9,631 nt of DNA from Bacillota bacterium (GTDB taxonomy: Bacteria; Bacillota; Desulfotomaculia; Desulfotomaculales; JAJYZD01), in assembly GCA_021800315.1 (NCBI GenBank), contig JAJYZD010000137.1:1-9631 (forward strand). Direction: 5' to 3'. The notes below the pieces were generated by a model that ran no database searches, was not told where the DNA came from, and saw only the letters and a list, made by a program, of their open reading frames with translations. Numbering within the stretch: position 1 is the first letter of the stretch; each line of letters starts with the position of its first letter. Below are positions 1-6,883 of this stretch, one piece after another. A program made the translations under genes and the position numbers.

Positions 1-67
1 AAATCGCCACCGGGCATGCCATTGCAATAAGAGAGAGCTGCCCATCAGCATTTTTCATACCTGCCAT
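1..67 (-). CDS. Possible start of an unidentified gene cut by the left edge
   Basis: Downstream of the radical SAM gene, on the same strand, an ORF stays open to the window edge. It can start at the ATG at 67..65 or the ATG at 58..56. From the second start it reads MKNADGQLSLIAMACPVAI. The ribosome binding site is poor: GGA sits 5 nt before the first ATG, and AGG lies almost against the second. No family can be recognised from about 20 residues. The residues from QLSLIAMACPVAI onward are hydrophobic and could open a membrane segment. If real, it would be the next gene after the maturase, where an exporter or peptidase might be expected, but that is speculation. It may equally be chance. Confidence 0.22.
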   Translation of the reverse strand, partial: MAGMKNADGQLSLIAMACPVAI

Positions 68-129
68 GATATTCCAGGCAGGGACTTATGGGTAATGCTA
101 AGGGTAAGAACGGCAACATGCTGGTCCGG

Positions 130-1218
130 CTAAGCACCGGAACGCGGAACAGACCCAACATCGTTTTTCTCCGTACCGCCCGCCTCCGCGTCGGGATCCC
201 ACCAGCAGTCCGGATCCTCGGCCAGGTAGTTGTCTTCCCCCGCCTCGGCCCAAGTTCCGGCCACGGCCCGGCACCCCCGGCAGACCGTCCAGTAGGGACA
301 CCGGCCACACCGGCCGTGATAGTTTCCCTGCCGTCGTAAATTCTCCAGCACGGGCGACGCCACCCATAGTTCCCGGAATGACGTCTCCCGCAGGTTGCCG
401 ATGGGGAGGTTCATCCGGCGGCAGGGCATAACGGTGCCGTCGGGCATGACGGTAACACCGCTGACCCCGGCGGAACACCCGCCGAGAGGTACGCCCTCTC
501 CGGCGCCAGGCCCGGGAGGTGGTTCGAAGAGGCAGTGGAGCGGGTCCTTAGGGATGATTTCCAGCCCGGGGAAGGTCCATGCTGCCATTTCGCGGTAAAC
601 AGCGCTTATTTCCCGGGACGAAAGACATCGGTCCGACATCTCCCGGCCCCGCCCGCAGGGAACCAGACGGCTGTATCCGATGCGGGCCACCCCGTTTTCA
701 GCTGCCAGTCCGGCCAGGTCCCGGACGAAAGGAGCGTTGACGCTGGACAGGGTTACGCTGAAGGTCACCCTGACACCGGCCGCCACCAGGTTCCGGGTGC
801 CGGCCAGAGCCCGCGCAAAGGATCCCGGACCCCTGACGGCGTCGTGTACTGCGGGAGGACCCTCCACGCTGACCTGAACGCTTTCCACCCCCAGGTCGGC
901 CAGACGCCGTGCCGTTGGCGCGTCCACAAGCGTACCGTTGGTTAGCACGGCTAAATCAAACCCCAGGAAACGACCATGTTCCATGATATCCCAAAGGGCC
1001 GGATAGACGAAGGGTTCGCCGCCGGTCAGGTGGAGGAGCGGCTGGAACGTCAGTCCGTATGAGTCTCTCCAGTAATCCAAGGTGGAAATGATCTCGCCGA
1101 GATAGTGCCTGACAAGCTGCGGGGGAAGCTCCCCGCAGCGGACATCCTGCTGGTAGCAATGGGCACACCGCAGGTTGCACCTTTCGGTGAGATGCCACTG
1201 GATGAAAAACTCCTGCAC
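130..1218 (-). CDS. Radical SAM/SPASM peptide-maturase-like protein
   Basis: This 362-residue radical SAM enzyme has a C-terminal SPASM domain, an architecture typical of enzymes that modify ribosomally made peptides or proteins. The SAM-cluster motif CNLRCAHC (Cys14, Cys18, Cys21) is at the N-terminus. GGEP at 66-69 contacts the SAM amino group, and the SVEGPPAVHDAVRG stretch (117-130) is the usual family block. The SPASM part carries Cys248, Cys266, Cys304, Cys307, Cys313, Cys316 and Cys338, enough to ligate two auxiliary Fe-S clusters. The start is GTG at 1218, with GGGAGG 8 nt upstream. The gene lies 71 bp downstream of a tiny peptide gene ending in Cys and in-frame UGA codons, which is its most likely substrate. 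The fold and domain assignment are secure; the substrate is inferred. NirJ-like heme d1 or anaerobic sulfatase-maturase roles are less likely, because no partner genes for either are present. Confidence 0.92.
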   Translation of the reverse strand: MQEFFIQWHLTERCNLRCAHCYQQDVRCGELPPQLVRHYLGEIISTLDYWRDSYGLTFQPLLHLTGGEPFVYPALWDIMEHGRFLGFDLAVLTNGTLVDAPTARRLADLGVESVQVSVEGPPAVHDAVRGPGSFARALAGTRNLVAAGVRVTFSVTLSSVNAPFVRDLAGLAAENGVARIGYSRLVPCGRGREMSDRCLSSREISAVYREMAAWTFPGLEIIPKDPLHCLFEPPPGPGAGEGVPLGGCSAGVSGVTVMPDGTVMPCRRMNLPIGNLRETSFRELWVASPVLENLRRQGNYHGRCGRCPYWTVCRGCRAVAGTWAEAGEDNYLAEDPDCWWDPDAEAGGTEKNDVGSVPRSGA

Positions 1219-1263
1219 AGCCGCTCCCTCCCGTCCCGGGCTTCAGGTTCGGGAAACGCTTTT

Positions 1264-1284
1264 GAAAACCGCATGCCATGCGGT
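1264..1284 (-). promoter_or_regulatory. Hairpin after the small peptide gene: SECIS candidate and/or weak terminator
   Basis: On the minus strand ACCGCAU-GGC-AUGCGGU forms a perfect 7-bp stem with a 3-nt GGC loop (1284..1268), followed directly by UUUC, giving UUUUC with the last stem base. Its loop lies 30 nt after the first in-frame UGA (1310..1308) and 21 nt after the second (1301..1299). Bacterial SECIS elements are described as a small hairpin with G in the first loop positions and the loop roughly 16-37 nt from the UGA, and this hairpin fits for both codons. The short U-run also allows an intrinsic terminator that would let only part of transcription continue into the radical SAM gene. 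The two roles are not exclusive. The structure is seen directly; the function is inferred. Confidence 0.5.
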
Positions 1285-1289
1285 CGGCC

Positions 1290-1424
1290 CTAGGCCTTTC
1301 AGTTCTTTCAATTGCGGCAGGACGCCTTGGCCTCTTGGGAGGCCAGGGCTTTTACCCGGGCCGTCCACAGGAGTCTTTCCTTCTCCTTGAGATCGGCCTC
1401 GGAAATAACGCGCCTGGTCTTCAC
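1290..1424 (-). CDS. Small Cys/Sec peptide, candidate RiPP precursor
   Basis: The GTG start at 1424 is preceded by AAGGAGGT with 6 nt spacing, the best ribosome binding site in this part of the window. Conventional reading gives 38 residues (MKTRRVISEADLKEKE..., ending ASQEAKASCRN) and stops at UGA 1310..1308. Reading that UGA and the next in-frame one (1301..1299) as selenocysteine gives 44 residues ending SCRN-U-KN-U-KA before UAG at 1292..1290. The tail is then a three-residue repeat, C-R-N, U-K-N, U-K-A. The N-terminal 34 residues are charged and probably helical, like a leader peptide, with no signal peptide or membrane segment. The radical SAM/SPASM gene follows after 71 bp on the same strand. 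I do not recognise the family, and the leader lacks the hydrophobic block I associate with known selenobiotic-type precursors. Translation of the 38-residue form is likely; Sec decoding is inferred. A plain 38-residue peptide is the alternative. Confidence 0.55.
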
Positions 1425-1430
1425 ACCCAC

Positions 1431-1438
1431 ACCTCCTT
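1431..1438 (-). promoter_or_regulatory. Strong ribosome binding site that sets the peptide start
   Basis: AAGGAGGT on the minus strand is followed by 6 nt and then GTG (1424..1422). It decides between this start and the much earlier in-frame ATG at 1541..1539, which has only AGGG one base away. It makes the small product 38 codons up to the first UGA rather than 77. Confidence 0.75.
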
Positions 1439-1512
1439 CTTGGCGGACATCGAATTTATTGAATCGCAATTCGCCGGCCTGCTTATCGATTCCTGCCGCA
1501 CGATAGAATTTT

Positions 1513-1518
1513 TTTATA
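1513..1518 (-). promoter_or_regulatory. Possible -10 element upstream of the small peptide gene
   Basis: TATAAA occurs in an AT-rich island (ATTATAAAAAAATTCTAT) inside an otherwise G+C-rich gap between merA and the peptide gene. It would place transcription start near 1506 and give a leader of about 80 nt. No good -35 hexamer is found 16-18 bp upstream. The rest of the gap, 1519-1655, shows nothing I can name and no clear terminator for merA, so read-through from merA is also possible. Confidence 0.2.
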
Positions 1519-1655
1519 ATCCCCCGGACCGTTCCGGCCATGCCCTGTCATGCGCTGCCAATCCCCCGGGGCCGCCGGGACTGTCGGCGCCGCGATTCAC
1601 TACGGACGGACGCCGGGTCGCTGCTCGCAACCACGGGGGCCAGGTTCCCGGATCA

Positions 1656-3317
1656 TCACCCGGCGCAGCACGACAGTTTCGACACGTCCTTGTCGAATGT
1701 CAGCACTGCCAGCTTGAGCCCTTCCGCCATGGTCAGATACGGGGTCAGGGTCTCCCGCAGGTGCTCGATGGTCAGCCCGAATTTTACCGCAAGGGTCGCG
1801 CCATATATGACATCACCCGCATTTTCAGCTACTACGTGTGCCCCGAGGAGTTTACGACTCTTCCCATCCGCGACCAGTTTGAACAAGCCGGAGGTCTCGC
1901 GGTTGACGAGCGCCCTGGGGACGGCGTCAAGCGGGAGGACCGACGTTACGACTTCATAACCTTGCGCTACCGCCCGTTCCTCCGTCAGACCGACAGTCGC
2001 TACCGACGGAGTTGTGAAGGTCACTGCCGGCACTACACTCAAATCAACCTTACGGTTAGCTCCTCCTAGCGCATTTTCAGCTGAAATCCATCCCTCGTAG
2101 GCCGCGACGTAGACAAACTGAGGACCGCTTATGACATCACCTGCGGCATAAATATGGGGGTTGCTCGTACGAAGAAACTCATCAACGATGACTTCACCGT
2201 GCCCGCCTACGTTAACGTTAGCCGCATCCAGATTAAGGGCTGCGGTATTTGGTGTACGTCCCGTAGCTACCAGAAGTTGCTCGGCCTCGATAACACGTTC
2301 CTCGCCATCTACCGTAACATATACGCGTTTAATGGCACCTTCCTGTTCAACTCGCTGATATGTTGCGCTTGTAGTAATTCTAATTCCTTGACTGGTCAAT
2401 GTCTGCTTGACCACTTCGGAAACTTCTGGCTCATAGGATTTCAAGATCCTGTTGCTTCGTTGGATCAGTGTAACTTCAGCGCCGAGATGGCGGAACATCT
2501 GTCCCATTTCCATAGCTACATAGCCTGATCCGATTACCGCAAGCCGTTTCGGAACTTCCCGCAACTCAAGCGCCGTAGTACTTGTAAGGAAATCGACACC
2601 CTTCAGTCCCGGAATATCAGGAACAGAAGGGGAAGCTCCGGTCGCAATCAGAAACTCCCTACTTGTGATATGCCTACTCCCGATTTCAACCACTTTTTCA
2701 TTGACAAATCTGGCCTCGCCGGTAATTAGTTCAAATCCGTATTCTTCAATTAGATCAGCATATTTGTGCTGACGAAGATAACCTACCAATTCGTTCTTTC
2801 TGTCAATAAGTTGTGCTAGATTCGGAGGATCTGCAGAGGTATTTAAACCAACGAAAGGATTATTTCGAGCCAGGTTATTGATATCCCCAGCCCTAAGCAT
2901 GGTCTTCGAAGGAACACATCCTATATTGACACATGTTCCACCAATCGTACTTCTCTCAACAATACCGACTTTAGCCTTATACGAAAGTGACTGGATAGCT
3001 GCGGAAAATGCGGCGGCACCAGAGCCAATAATAAGCAGATCGTAGTCATACCCTTCTGCTGCACCAGGCATCTTGCGTCCGTTCAATATTTCGGCTTCGC
3101 CAGGCCGATATCCAGCTCTAAGAACAGCCTGCTTCGCTGTATCCAACTCTGTTATGCTGTTTAACTCGAAAACAGCCTCACCCAGCCGGAAGTCGGCCGA
3201 GATGTTTTCAGCCCCCATGCTACGGAGTTCCCGAGTTACGTGCTCTTCGCACGTTGGGCAAGTCATCCCCTTAACAGCAAGCCGAATTTGTTTCTTATCG
3301 TTGTTATCACCGGTCAT
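1656..3317 (-). CDS. merA: Mercuric reductase with N-terminal HMA domain
   Basis: This cytosolic FAD-containing reductase turns Hg(II) into volatile Hg(0) using NADPH. The protein has 553 residues, the usual length for the one-HMA form. A heavy-metal-associated domain comes first, with GMTCPTC (Cys20, Cys23) at 17-23. The FAD site IIGSGAAA starts at 96. The redox disulfide is GGTCVNIGCVPSK (Cys129, Cys134). The central pyridine-nucleotide motif is IGSGYVAMEMG, and a second FAD motif is YAAGDV. The C-terminus ends SKLSCCAG, giving the Cys550-Cys551 pair that passes Hg(II) to the active site and separates MerA from lipoamide dehydrogenase. The ATG start has AAGGTG 7 nt upstream. No merR, merT or merP is visible. 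The middle and 5' part is AT-rich (2701-2760 is 40% G+C by hand count) while its 3' end is about 65%, unlike the uniformly rich neighbours. This suggests horizontal origin. It may be co-transcribed with the downstream peptide and maturase genes. Confidence 0.96.
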   Translation of the reverse strand: MTGDNNDKKQIRLAVKGMTCPTCEEHVTRELRSMGAENISADFRLGEAVFELNSITELDTAKQAVLRAGYRPGEAEILNGRKMPGAAEGYDYDLLIIGSGAAAFSAAIQSLSYKAKVGIVERSTIGGTCVNIGCVPSKTMLRAGDINNLARNNPFVGLNTSADPPNLAQLIDRKNELVGYLRQHKYADLIEEYGFELITGEARFVNEKVVEIGSRHITSREFLIATGASPSVPDIPGLKGVDFLTSTTALELREVPKRLAVIGSGYVAMEMGQMFRHLGAEVTLIQRSNRILKSYEPEVSEVVKQTLTSQGIRITTSATYQRVEQEGAIKRVYVTVDGEERVIEAEQLLVATGRTPNTAALNLDAANVNVGGHGEVIVDEFLRTSNPHIYAAGDVISGPQFVYVAAYEGWISAENALGGANRKVDLSVVPAVTFTTPSVATVGLTEERAVAQGYEVVTSVLPLDAVPRALVNRETSGLFKLVADGKSRKLLGAHVVAENAGDVIYGATLAVKFGLTIEHLRETLTPYLTMAEGLKLAVLTFDKDVSKLSCCAG

Positions 3318-3419
3318 ACCAGTTCACCTTCCTTGTTTTTTTGAAATCATTCCTGTAAACACGCGCGGCAACCGGCATGCATCCCTTCCCGTCCCTGCAG
3401 GCAATGGCGTGAGCATGTT

Positions 3420-4973
3420 TCAAGGCATACGCCAGCGACGCCCGTCCCGCGCCAACAGCGCGTCCGCCTCGGCCGGACCCCAGCTGCCCGCCTGGTAGAA
3501 CTGCAGTGTTCCCGTCCCGGTTCCGGCCGACCATGCGGAAAGAATCGGAGTCAGGATGTCCCATGCCAGTTTGGCTCCTTCATACTGAACGAACAGCGTC
3601 TGGTCCCCGGCCATGGCGTCGAGGAGCAGTCTCTCGTAGGCATCGGGAGAATGGACGCCGTAAATGTCGCAATAGCGATAATCCAGGGTGAGGGTGGTTA
3701 TGCACAGCCTCGGCCCGGGTCGCTTGGCCTCCACGGTCAGGGACACGCCTTCCTCCGGCTGAATCTTGAGTACCAGGACGTTGGGTTCAAGTTGTTCCGG
3801 CTCGATAGGCGCGAAAATTGAGTGAGGGATGGCCTTGAAATACACCGCTATTTCGCTGACCTTTCGGCGGAGCATTTTCCCGGACCGGAGATAAAAGGGA
3901 ACCCCGTGCCAGCGCCAATTGTCGAGCATGATCTTCATAGCCACGAAAGTTTCCGTACCCGACCCGGCCGGAATGCCTTCTTCCTGCCTGTACCCGGGAA
4001 CGTCACGGCCGTCGATCGTCCCCGCCGTGTACTGACCCCGCACCACCCGCGGGCCGGGATCCTCCGCCGAAAAACCCTGGACAGCCTGCAGGAGTTTTAC
4101 CTTCTCGGCCCGGTAGCAGTTGGCGTCGAAGGCGATGGGAGGCTCCATGGCCACCAGTGCCAGGAGTTGGAACATGTGGTTTTGAAACATATCCCGCAAT
4201 GCCCCGGCCTGATCGTAATATCCGGCCCGATGTTCCACCCCGAGGGTTTCCGCCACGGTAATCTGCACATGATCCACAAACTGCCTGTTCCAGACGGGTT
4301 CGAAAATCTGGTTGGCAAAGCGAAGCATCAAGATGTTTTGCACCGTCTCCTTGCCCAGATAGTGGTCTATCCGGTAGATCTGACTCTCGGAAAGATAGCG
4401 GGTGATTGAACTGTCAAAAGCCAGGAAGCTCGCCAGGTCCAGACCAAGAGGCTTCTCCACGACCACCCGGGCGGCCGGTCGTTCCTCGTCCGTCCGTCTG
4501 ATCAAGCCGGCCCGGCCCAAGCCCTCCACGACCGTGGCGTAAAGGGCCGGCGGGGTCGCCAGGTAATAGATACGGTTTCCTCCGGTAGGGTAGACGGCGT
4601 CAAGTCGTTCGAGCCGGTCCGGCAGGCGGTCGTACCACCCTTGATCCTGGTAGTTGCCGGAGTGGTAAAAGAAAAGACTTAGAAAACCGGATAAGTCGGC
4701 GGCTGACGCCTCCGGAAACCGTTTTTCCAAAACCCCGGCCACGCTCCGGCGGAATGAATCGTCGGAAAAAGGGCTCCGCGCGCAACCCAGGACGTAAAAT
4801 CCGCGGGGCAGCATTTCCCTCCCGTACAGACTGAACAGGGCGGGAATCAGCTTGCGTCGCGTCAAGTCCCCGGAGGCTCCGAAAATGACAAAGGCACAGG
4901 GCTCGCTAGGGCTCTCCACACAAAGGTTCTCCTTGATTTCGACCCCGGTCCTGATCTCAAGAATGTTATTCAC
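3420..4973 (-). CDS. zwf: Glucose-6-phosphate dehydrogenase
   Basis: Oxidises glucose-6-phosphate to 6-phosphogluconolactone, the first oxidative step of the pentose phosphate pathway, normally with NADP+. The protein has 517 residues, close to the family norm of about 490-510. The nucleotide-binding fingerprint GASGDLTRRK is at 32-41 and EKPLG at 173-177. The active-site signature RIDHYLGKE is at 201-209, with the catalytic His in HYLGKE. The start is uncertain. GTG at 4973 has AGGGA almost touching it. An in-frame GTG at codon 19 has AAGGAG 9 nt upstream and would still leave the whole fold intact. The gene is the last of the operon, 36 bp after gnd. The 102 bp between its stop and merA shows no obvious terminator. 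Confidence 0.96.
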   Translation of the reverse strand: MNNILEIRTGVEIKENLCVESPSEPCAFVIFGASGDLTRRKLIPALFSLYGREMLPRGFYVLGCARSPFSDDSFRRSVAGVLEKRFPEASAADLSGFLSLFFYHSGNYQDQGWYDRLPDRLERLDAVYPTGGNRIYYLATPPALYATVVEGLGRAGLIRRTDEERPAARVVVEKPLGLDLASFLAFDSSITRYLSESQIYRIDHYLGKETVQNILMLRFANQIFEPVWNRQFVDHVQITVAETLGVEHRAGYYDQAGALRDMFQNHMFQLLALVAMEPPIAFDANCYRAEKVKLLQAVQGFSAEDPGPRVVRGQYTAGTIDGRDVPGYRQEEGIPAGSGTETFVAMKIMLDNWRWHGVPFYLRSGKMLRRKVSEIAVYFKAIPHSIFAPIEPEQLEPNVLVLKIQPEEGVSLTVEAKRPGPRLCITTLTLDYRYCDIYGVHSPDAYERLLLDAMAGDQTLFVQYEGAKLAWDILTPILSAWSAGTGTGTLQFYQAGSWGPAEADALLARDGRRWRMP

Positions 4974-5009
4974 TCCCTTTCCGCCGGTCTTGTACAGGGA
5001 CCCGGTCCG

Positions 5010-5936
5010 TCAATCCGCCGAACCGCCGGTTTCCCCGCCGGGTAGAACGGCGTGGCCTCCGAACTCCCGCCGCAGGGCGGCTATAACTCTGTCGCTGAAC
5101 AAATCCCCCTGCCTGGATTGAAAACGCCGGAAAAGGGCCATGGCGATGCCCGGCGCGGCAACACCGCTTTCAACGGCCTCCATCACTGTCCAACGCCCTT
5201 CCCCGGAATCCTCCACGTAGCCGGCCACGGATGACAAGCCGGGGTCCTTCCGGAAAGCCGACTCCAGGAGTTCCAGCAGCCAGGAGCGGATGACGCTGCC
5301 CCTGTTCCAGAGGGCGGCCACCTGGTCAGGTGCTAGGCCGTCCCAATAGGGCGATGCCTTCAGGATCTCAAACCCCTCGCCGTAAGCCTCCAGCATGGCG
5401 TACTCGATTCCGTTGTGGACCATTTTCAGAAAATGACCGGCTCCTACCCCACCGCAATACAGATAGCCTTCCGGGGCGGCAAGCGTCTTAAGGATCGGTT
5501 CCAGACGCCGAAAAGCCTCCACGGTCCCACCGACCATGATGCAGTAGCCGGACCGCAGTCCCCAGACGCCCCCCGATACCCCGGCATCCACGTAATCGAC
5601 GCCGAACGACGCCATTTGGCTGGCCCGGCTCGGGTCGTCCCTGTAACTGCCGTTGCCTCCGTCCACGAGAATGTCGCCGGGCGCGAGCAGCCGGCCCAGG
5701 GAAGTTACGTATTGACCGGTGATTTTGCCTGCCGGCAGCATCAGCCATACCACCCGGGGCGGCTCCATCCCTTGCACCAATTCCTCCAGGCTGGCGGCAC
5801 CCGAGGCGCCTTCCCGAACCAACTCAGCAACCTTGTCCCCTGTGCGGTTGTATGCCCATACCCGGTGATCTCCCTGCAGAAGACGACGGCCCATGTTCAT
5901 TCCCATGCGGCCTAGTCCGACCATGCCGATTTGCAC
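5010..5936 (-). CDS. gnd: 6-phosphogluconate dehydrogenase, decarboxylating, short form
   Basis: Converts 6-phosphogluconate to ribulose-5-phosphate and CO2. I start it at GTG 5936, because AAAGGAGG lies 7 nt upstream and the Rossmann strand begins at once (MQIGMVGLGRMG). This gives 308 residues. It is the short GntZ/YqeC-type enzyme, not the 470-residue Gnd. GLGRMG is at 7-12, DGGNGSYRDD at 92-101 and the substrate motif SGG at 121-123. The catalytic lysine region HFLKMVHNGIEY puts Lys171 and Asn175 in place. The residues after the second strand are AYNRT (29-32 region); in 6PGDH an Arg-Thr here binds the 2'-phosphate of NADP+, whereas many short forms are NAD+ enzymes, so cofactor preference is open. 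Its partners pgl and zwf flank it in the operon. Confidence 0.93.
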   Translation of the reverse strand: MQIGMVGLGRMGMNMGRRLLQGDHRVWAYNRTGDKVAELVREGASGAASLEELVQGMEPPRVVWLMLPAGKITGQYVTSLGRLLAPGDILVDGGNGSYRDDPSRASQMASFGVDYVDAGVSGGVWGLRSGYCIMVGGTVEAFRRLEPILKTLAAPEGYLYCGGVGAGHFLKMVHNGIEYAMLEAYGEGFEILKASPYWDGLAPDQVAALWNRGSVIRSWLLELLESAFRKDPGLSSVAGYVEDSGEGRWTVMEAVESGVAAPGIAMALFRRFQSRQGDLFSDRVIAALRREFGGHAVLPGGETGGSAD

Positions 5937-5943
5937 AAAACCC

Positions 5944-5951
5944 CCTCCTTT
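5944..5951 (-). promoter_or_regulatory. Ribosome binding site that sets the gnd start
   Basis: AAAGGAGG on the minus strand is followed by GGGTTTT and GTG at 5936. It rules out the in-frame ATG at 6029, which would add 31 Arg/Gly-rich residues that do not belong to the dehydrogenase fold. Confidence 0.8.
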
Positions 5952-5982
5952 GTTTCTGACGGCCTGGCTCCTACCGCCTTCT

Positions 5983-6096
5983 TCACGCCTGATTTTCCGT
6001 CCGGGCATCCACGGTCGGCGGGGCGGCATACCGGGTCCAGCGAAAGCCTCGCCCGTGTATGAGCCGGAACCGATGTTCGTGCTCGTCCCCCGTCAA
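5983..6096 (-). CDS. Possible 37-residue ORF between pgl and gnd
   Basis: The operon is otherwise tight, but 156 bp separate pgl from gnd. A TTG overlapping the pgl stop (TTGA, TTG at 6096..6094) opens 37 codons beginning MTGDEHEHRFRLIHGRGF and ending ARTENQA, with TGA at 5985..5983. GGGGG lies 3 nt before the TTG, too close for a good site. Third codon positions are about 75% G or C (27 of 36 by hand count), which looks coding, but high G+C makes this weak evidence. There are no recognisable motifs. It is not a frameshifted tail of Pgl, because Pgl ends normally with LVWFVDREANGGI. Confidence 0.22.
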   Translation of the reverse strand: MTGDEHEHRFRLIHGRGFRWTRYAAPPTVDARTENQA

Positions 6097-6875
6097 ATGC
6101 CCCCGTTGGCTTCGCGGTCGACAAACCAAACCAGTCTTTCCCTGGGACTGATCATGGCCGCCGGATATCTCCCCTGAAAACCAGCCGGCGTCGCCAGGAT
6201 CCGCGAAACCACCTTTTGCTTGGCGGCCCCGGCCACCAAGAAGGCGACACATCTGGCGCCGTTCAATACCGGCAAGGTAAGCGTTATCCTGGGGGATCCC
6301 TGCGGGGAACTCACAAGAGCCACCCAGTGATCTTCTTCGCGCAATGCAGCGTCTTCCGGGAAAAGCGAAGCTGTATGCCCATCGGGCCCCACCCCCAACA
6401 AAGCGAGATCGAAGGTGACCGGACGTTCACCGGGGGGCGAACCGACATGGTAAAATGTCTCCCGGAGAAGTTTCTCGTAGGCAGCGACCGCATCGGCCGA
6501 TACAGTCATCTCGGCCTTTATCCGGTGAACGTGCCCGGCAATGAGGGGAACCCGGGAAATCAGGTTTTCAAAGGCGACACGGAAGTTGCTGTCCGGATGG
6601 TCGGGCGTCACACAGCGCTCATCGCCCCAATAGAGGTGGGTTTTCCGCCAGTTGATCACGGTGTCGAACGGCGGCCCGCCTAAGTACTTGTATAGCAGGC
6701 GGGGAGTTTCCCCGCCTGCCAAAGACAGACGGAAAAACCCCCTGGCCCTGATGGAATCCCGTGCCAGGCCCGCCGTAAACCAGGCTGCGGCCAGGCTGAG
6801 TTCTTCCAGCCCGGGATAGAGAAGTACCTCCGCTTTATCCACTCTCCCGCAGCAGAGCTTGGCAAACAACTCCAC
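6093..6875 (-). CDS. pgl: 6-phosphogluconolactonase
   Basis: Hydrolyses 6-phosphogluconolactone to 6-phosphogluconate, between Zwf and Gnd. The protein is of the bacterial DevB/Pgl type, 260 residues (family usually 230-260). It is in the same fold group as glucosamine-6-phosphate deaminase but carries the lactonase motifs: LSLAGGETPRLLYKYL at 50-65, the HLYWGDERCV block at 80-89 with DSN at 95-97, and GVGPDGHTASLFP at 161-173. The His of GPDGHTASLF is the family's proposed catalytic residue. The start is GTG at 6875, 8 bp after the pgi stop, preceded by a G-run (GCGGGGGGT) as a mediocre binding site. Translational coupling to pgi is likely. The end WFVDREANGGI is normal for the family. Confidence 0.95.
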   Translation of the reverse strand: MELFAKLCCGRVDKAEVLLYPGLEELSLAAAWFTAGLARDSIRARGFFRLSLAGGETPRLLYKYLGGPPFDTVINWRKTHLYWGDERCVTPDHPDSNFRVAFENLISRVPLIAGHVHRIKAEMTVSADAVAAYEKLLRETFYHVGSPPGERPVTFDLALLGVGPDGHTASLFPEDAALREEDHWVALVSSPQGSPRITLTLPVLNGARCVAFLVAGAAKQKVVSRILATPAGFQGRYPAAMISPRERLVWFVDREANGGI

Positions 6876-6883
6876 ACCCCCCG

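Noticed and set aside
60..82. Inverted repeat CCTGCC-N11-GGCAGG considered as a terminator of the radical SAM gene
   Set aside because: Only 6 bp with an 11-nt loop, and no U-run follows in either direction.
45..119. 24-residue Pro/Leu-rich ORF (MLPFLPLALPISPCLEYHGR...) after the radical SAM gene, considered as a second precursor peptide
   Set aside because: No ribosome binding site, no repeat or core-like motif, and it overlaps another possible start region. A chance ORF is the simpler reading.
130..1218. Radical SAM gene as a heme d1/NirJ or sulfatase-maturase gene
   Set aside because: No nir, heme or sulfatase partner genes nearby; the immediate upstream partner is a tiny Cys-containing peptide gene, which fits peptide maturation better.
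1308..1541. 77-residue version of the small peptide starting at ATG 1541
   Set aside because: Its start has only AGGG one base away, whereas the internal GTG at 1424 has AAGGAGGT at ideal spacing. The extra 39 residues show no pattern.
1278..2069. 263-residue plus-strand ORF opposite the small peptide and the end of merA
   Set aside because: No family features, and the opposite strand encodes a clear MerA C-terminus.
2154..2528. 124-residue plus-strand ORF inside merA
   Set aside because: Antisense to the conserved FAD/NADPH part of MerA; no supporting start signal.
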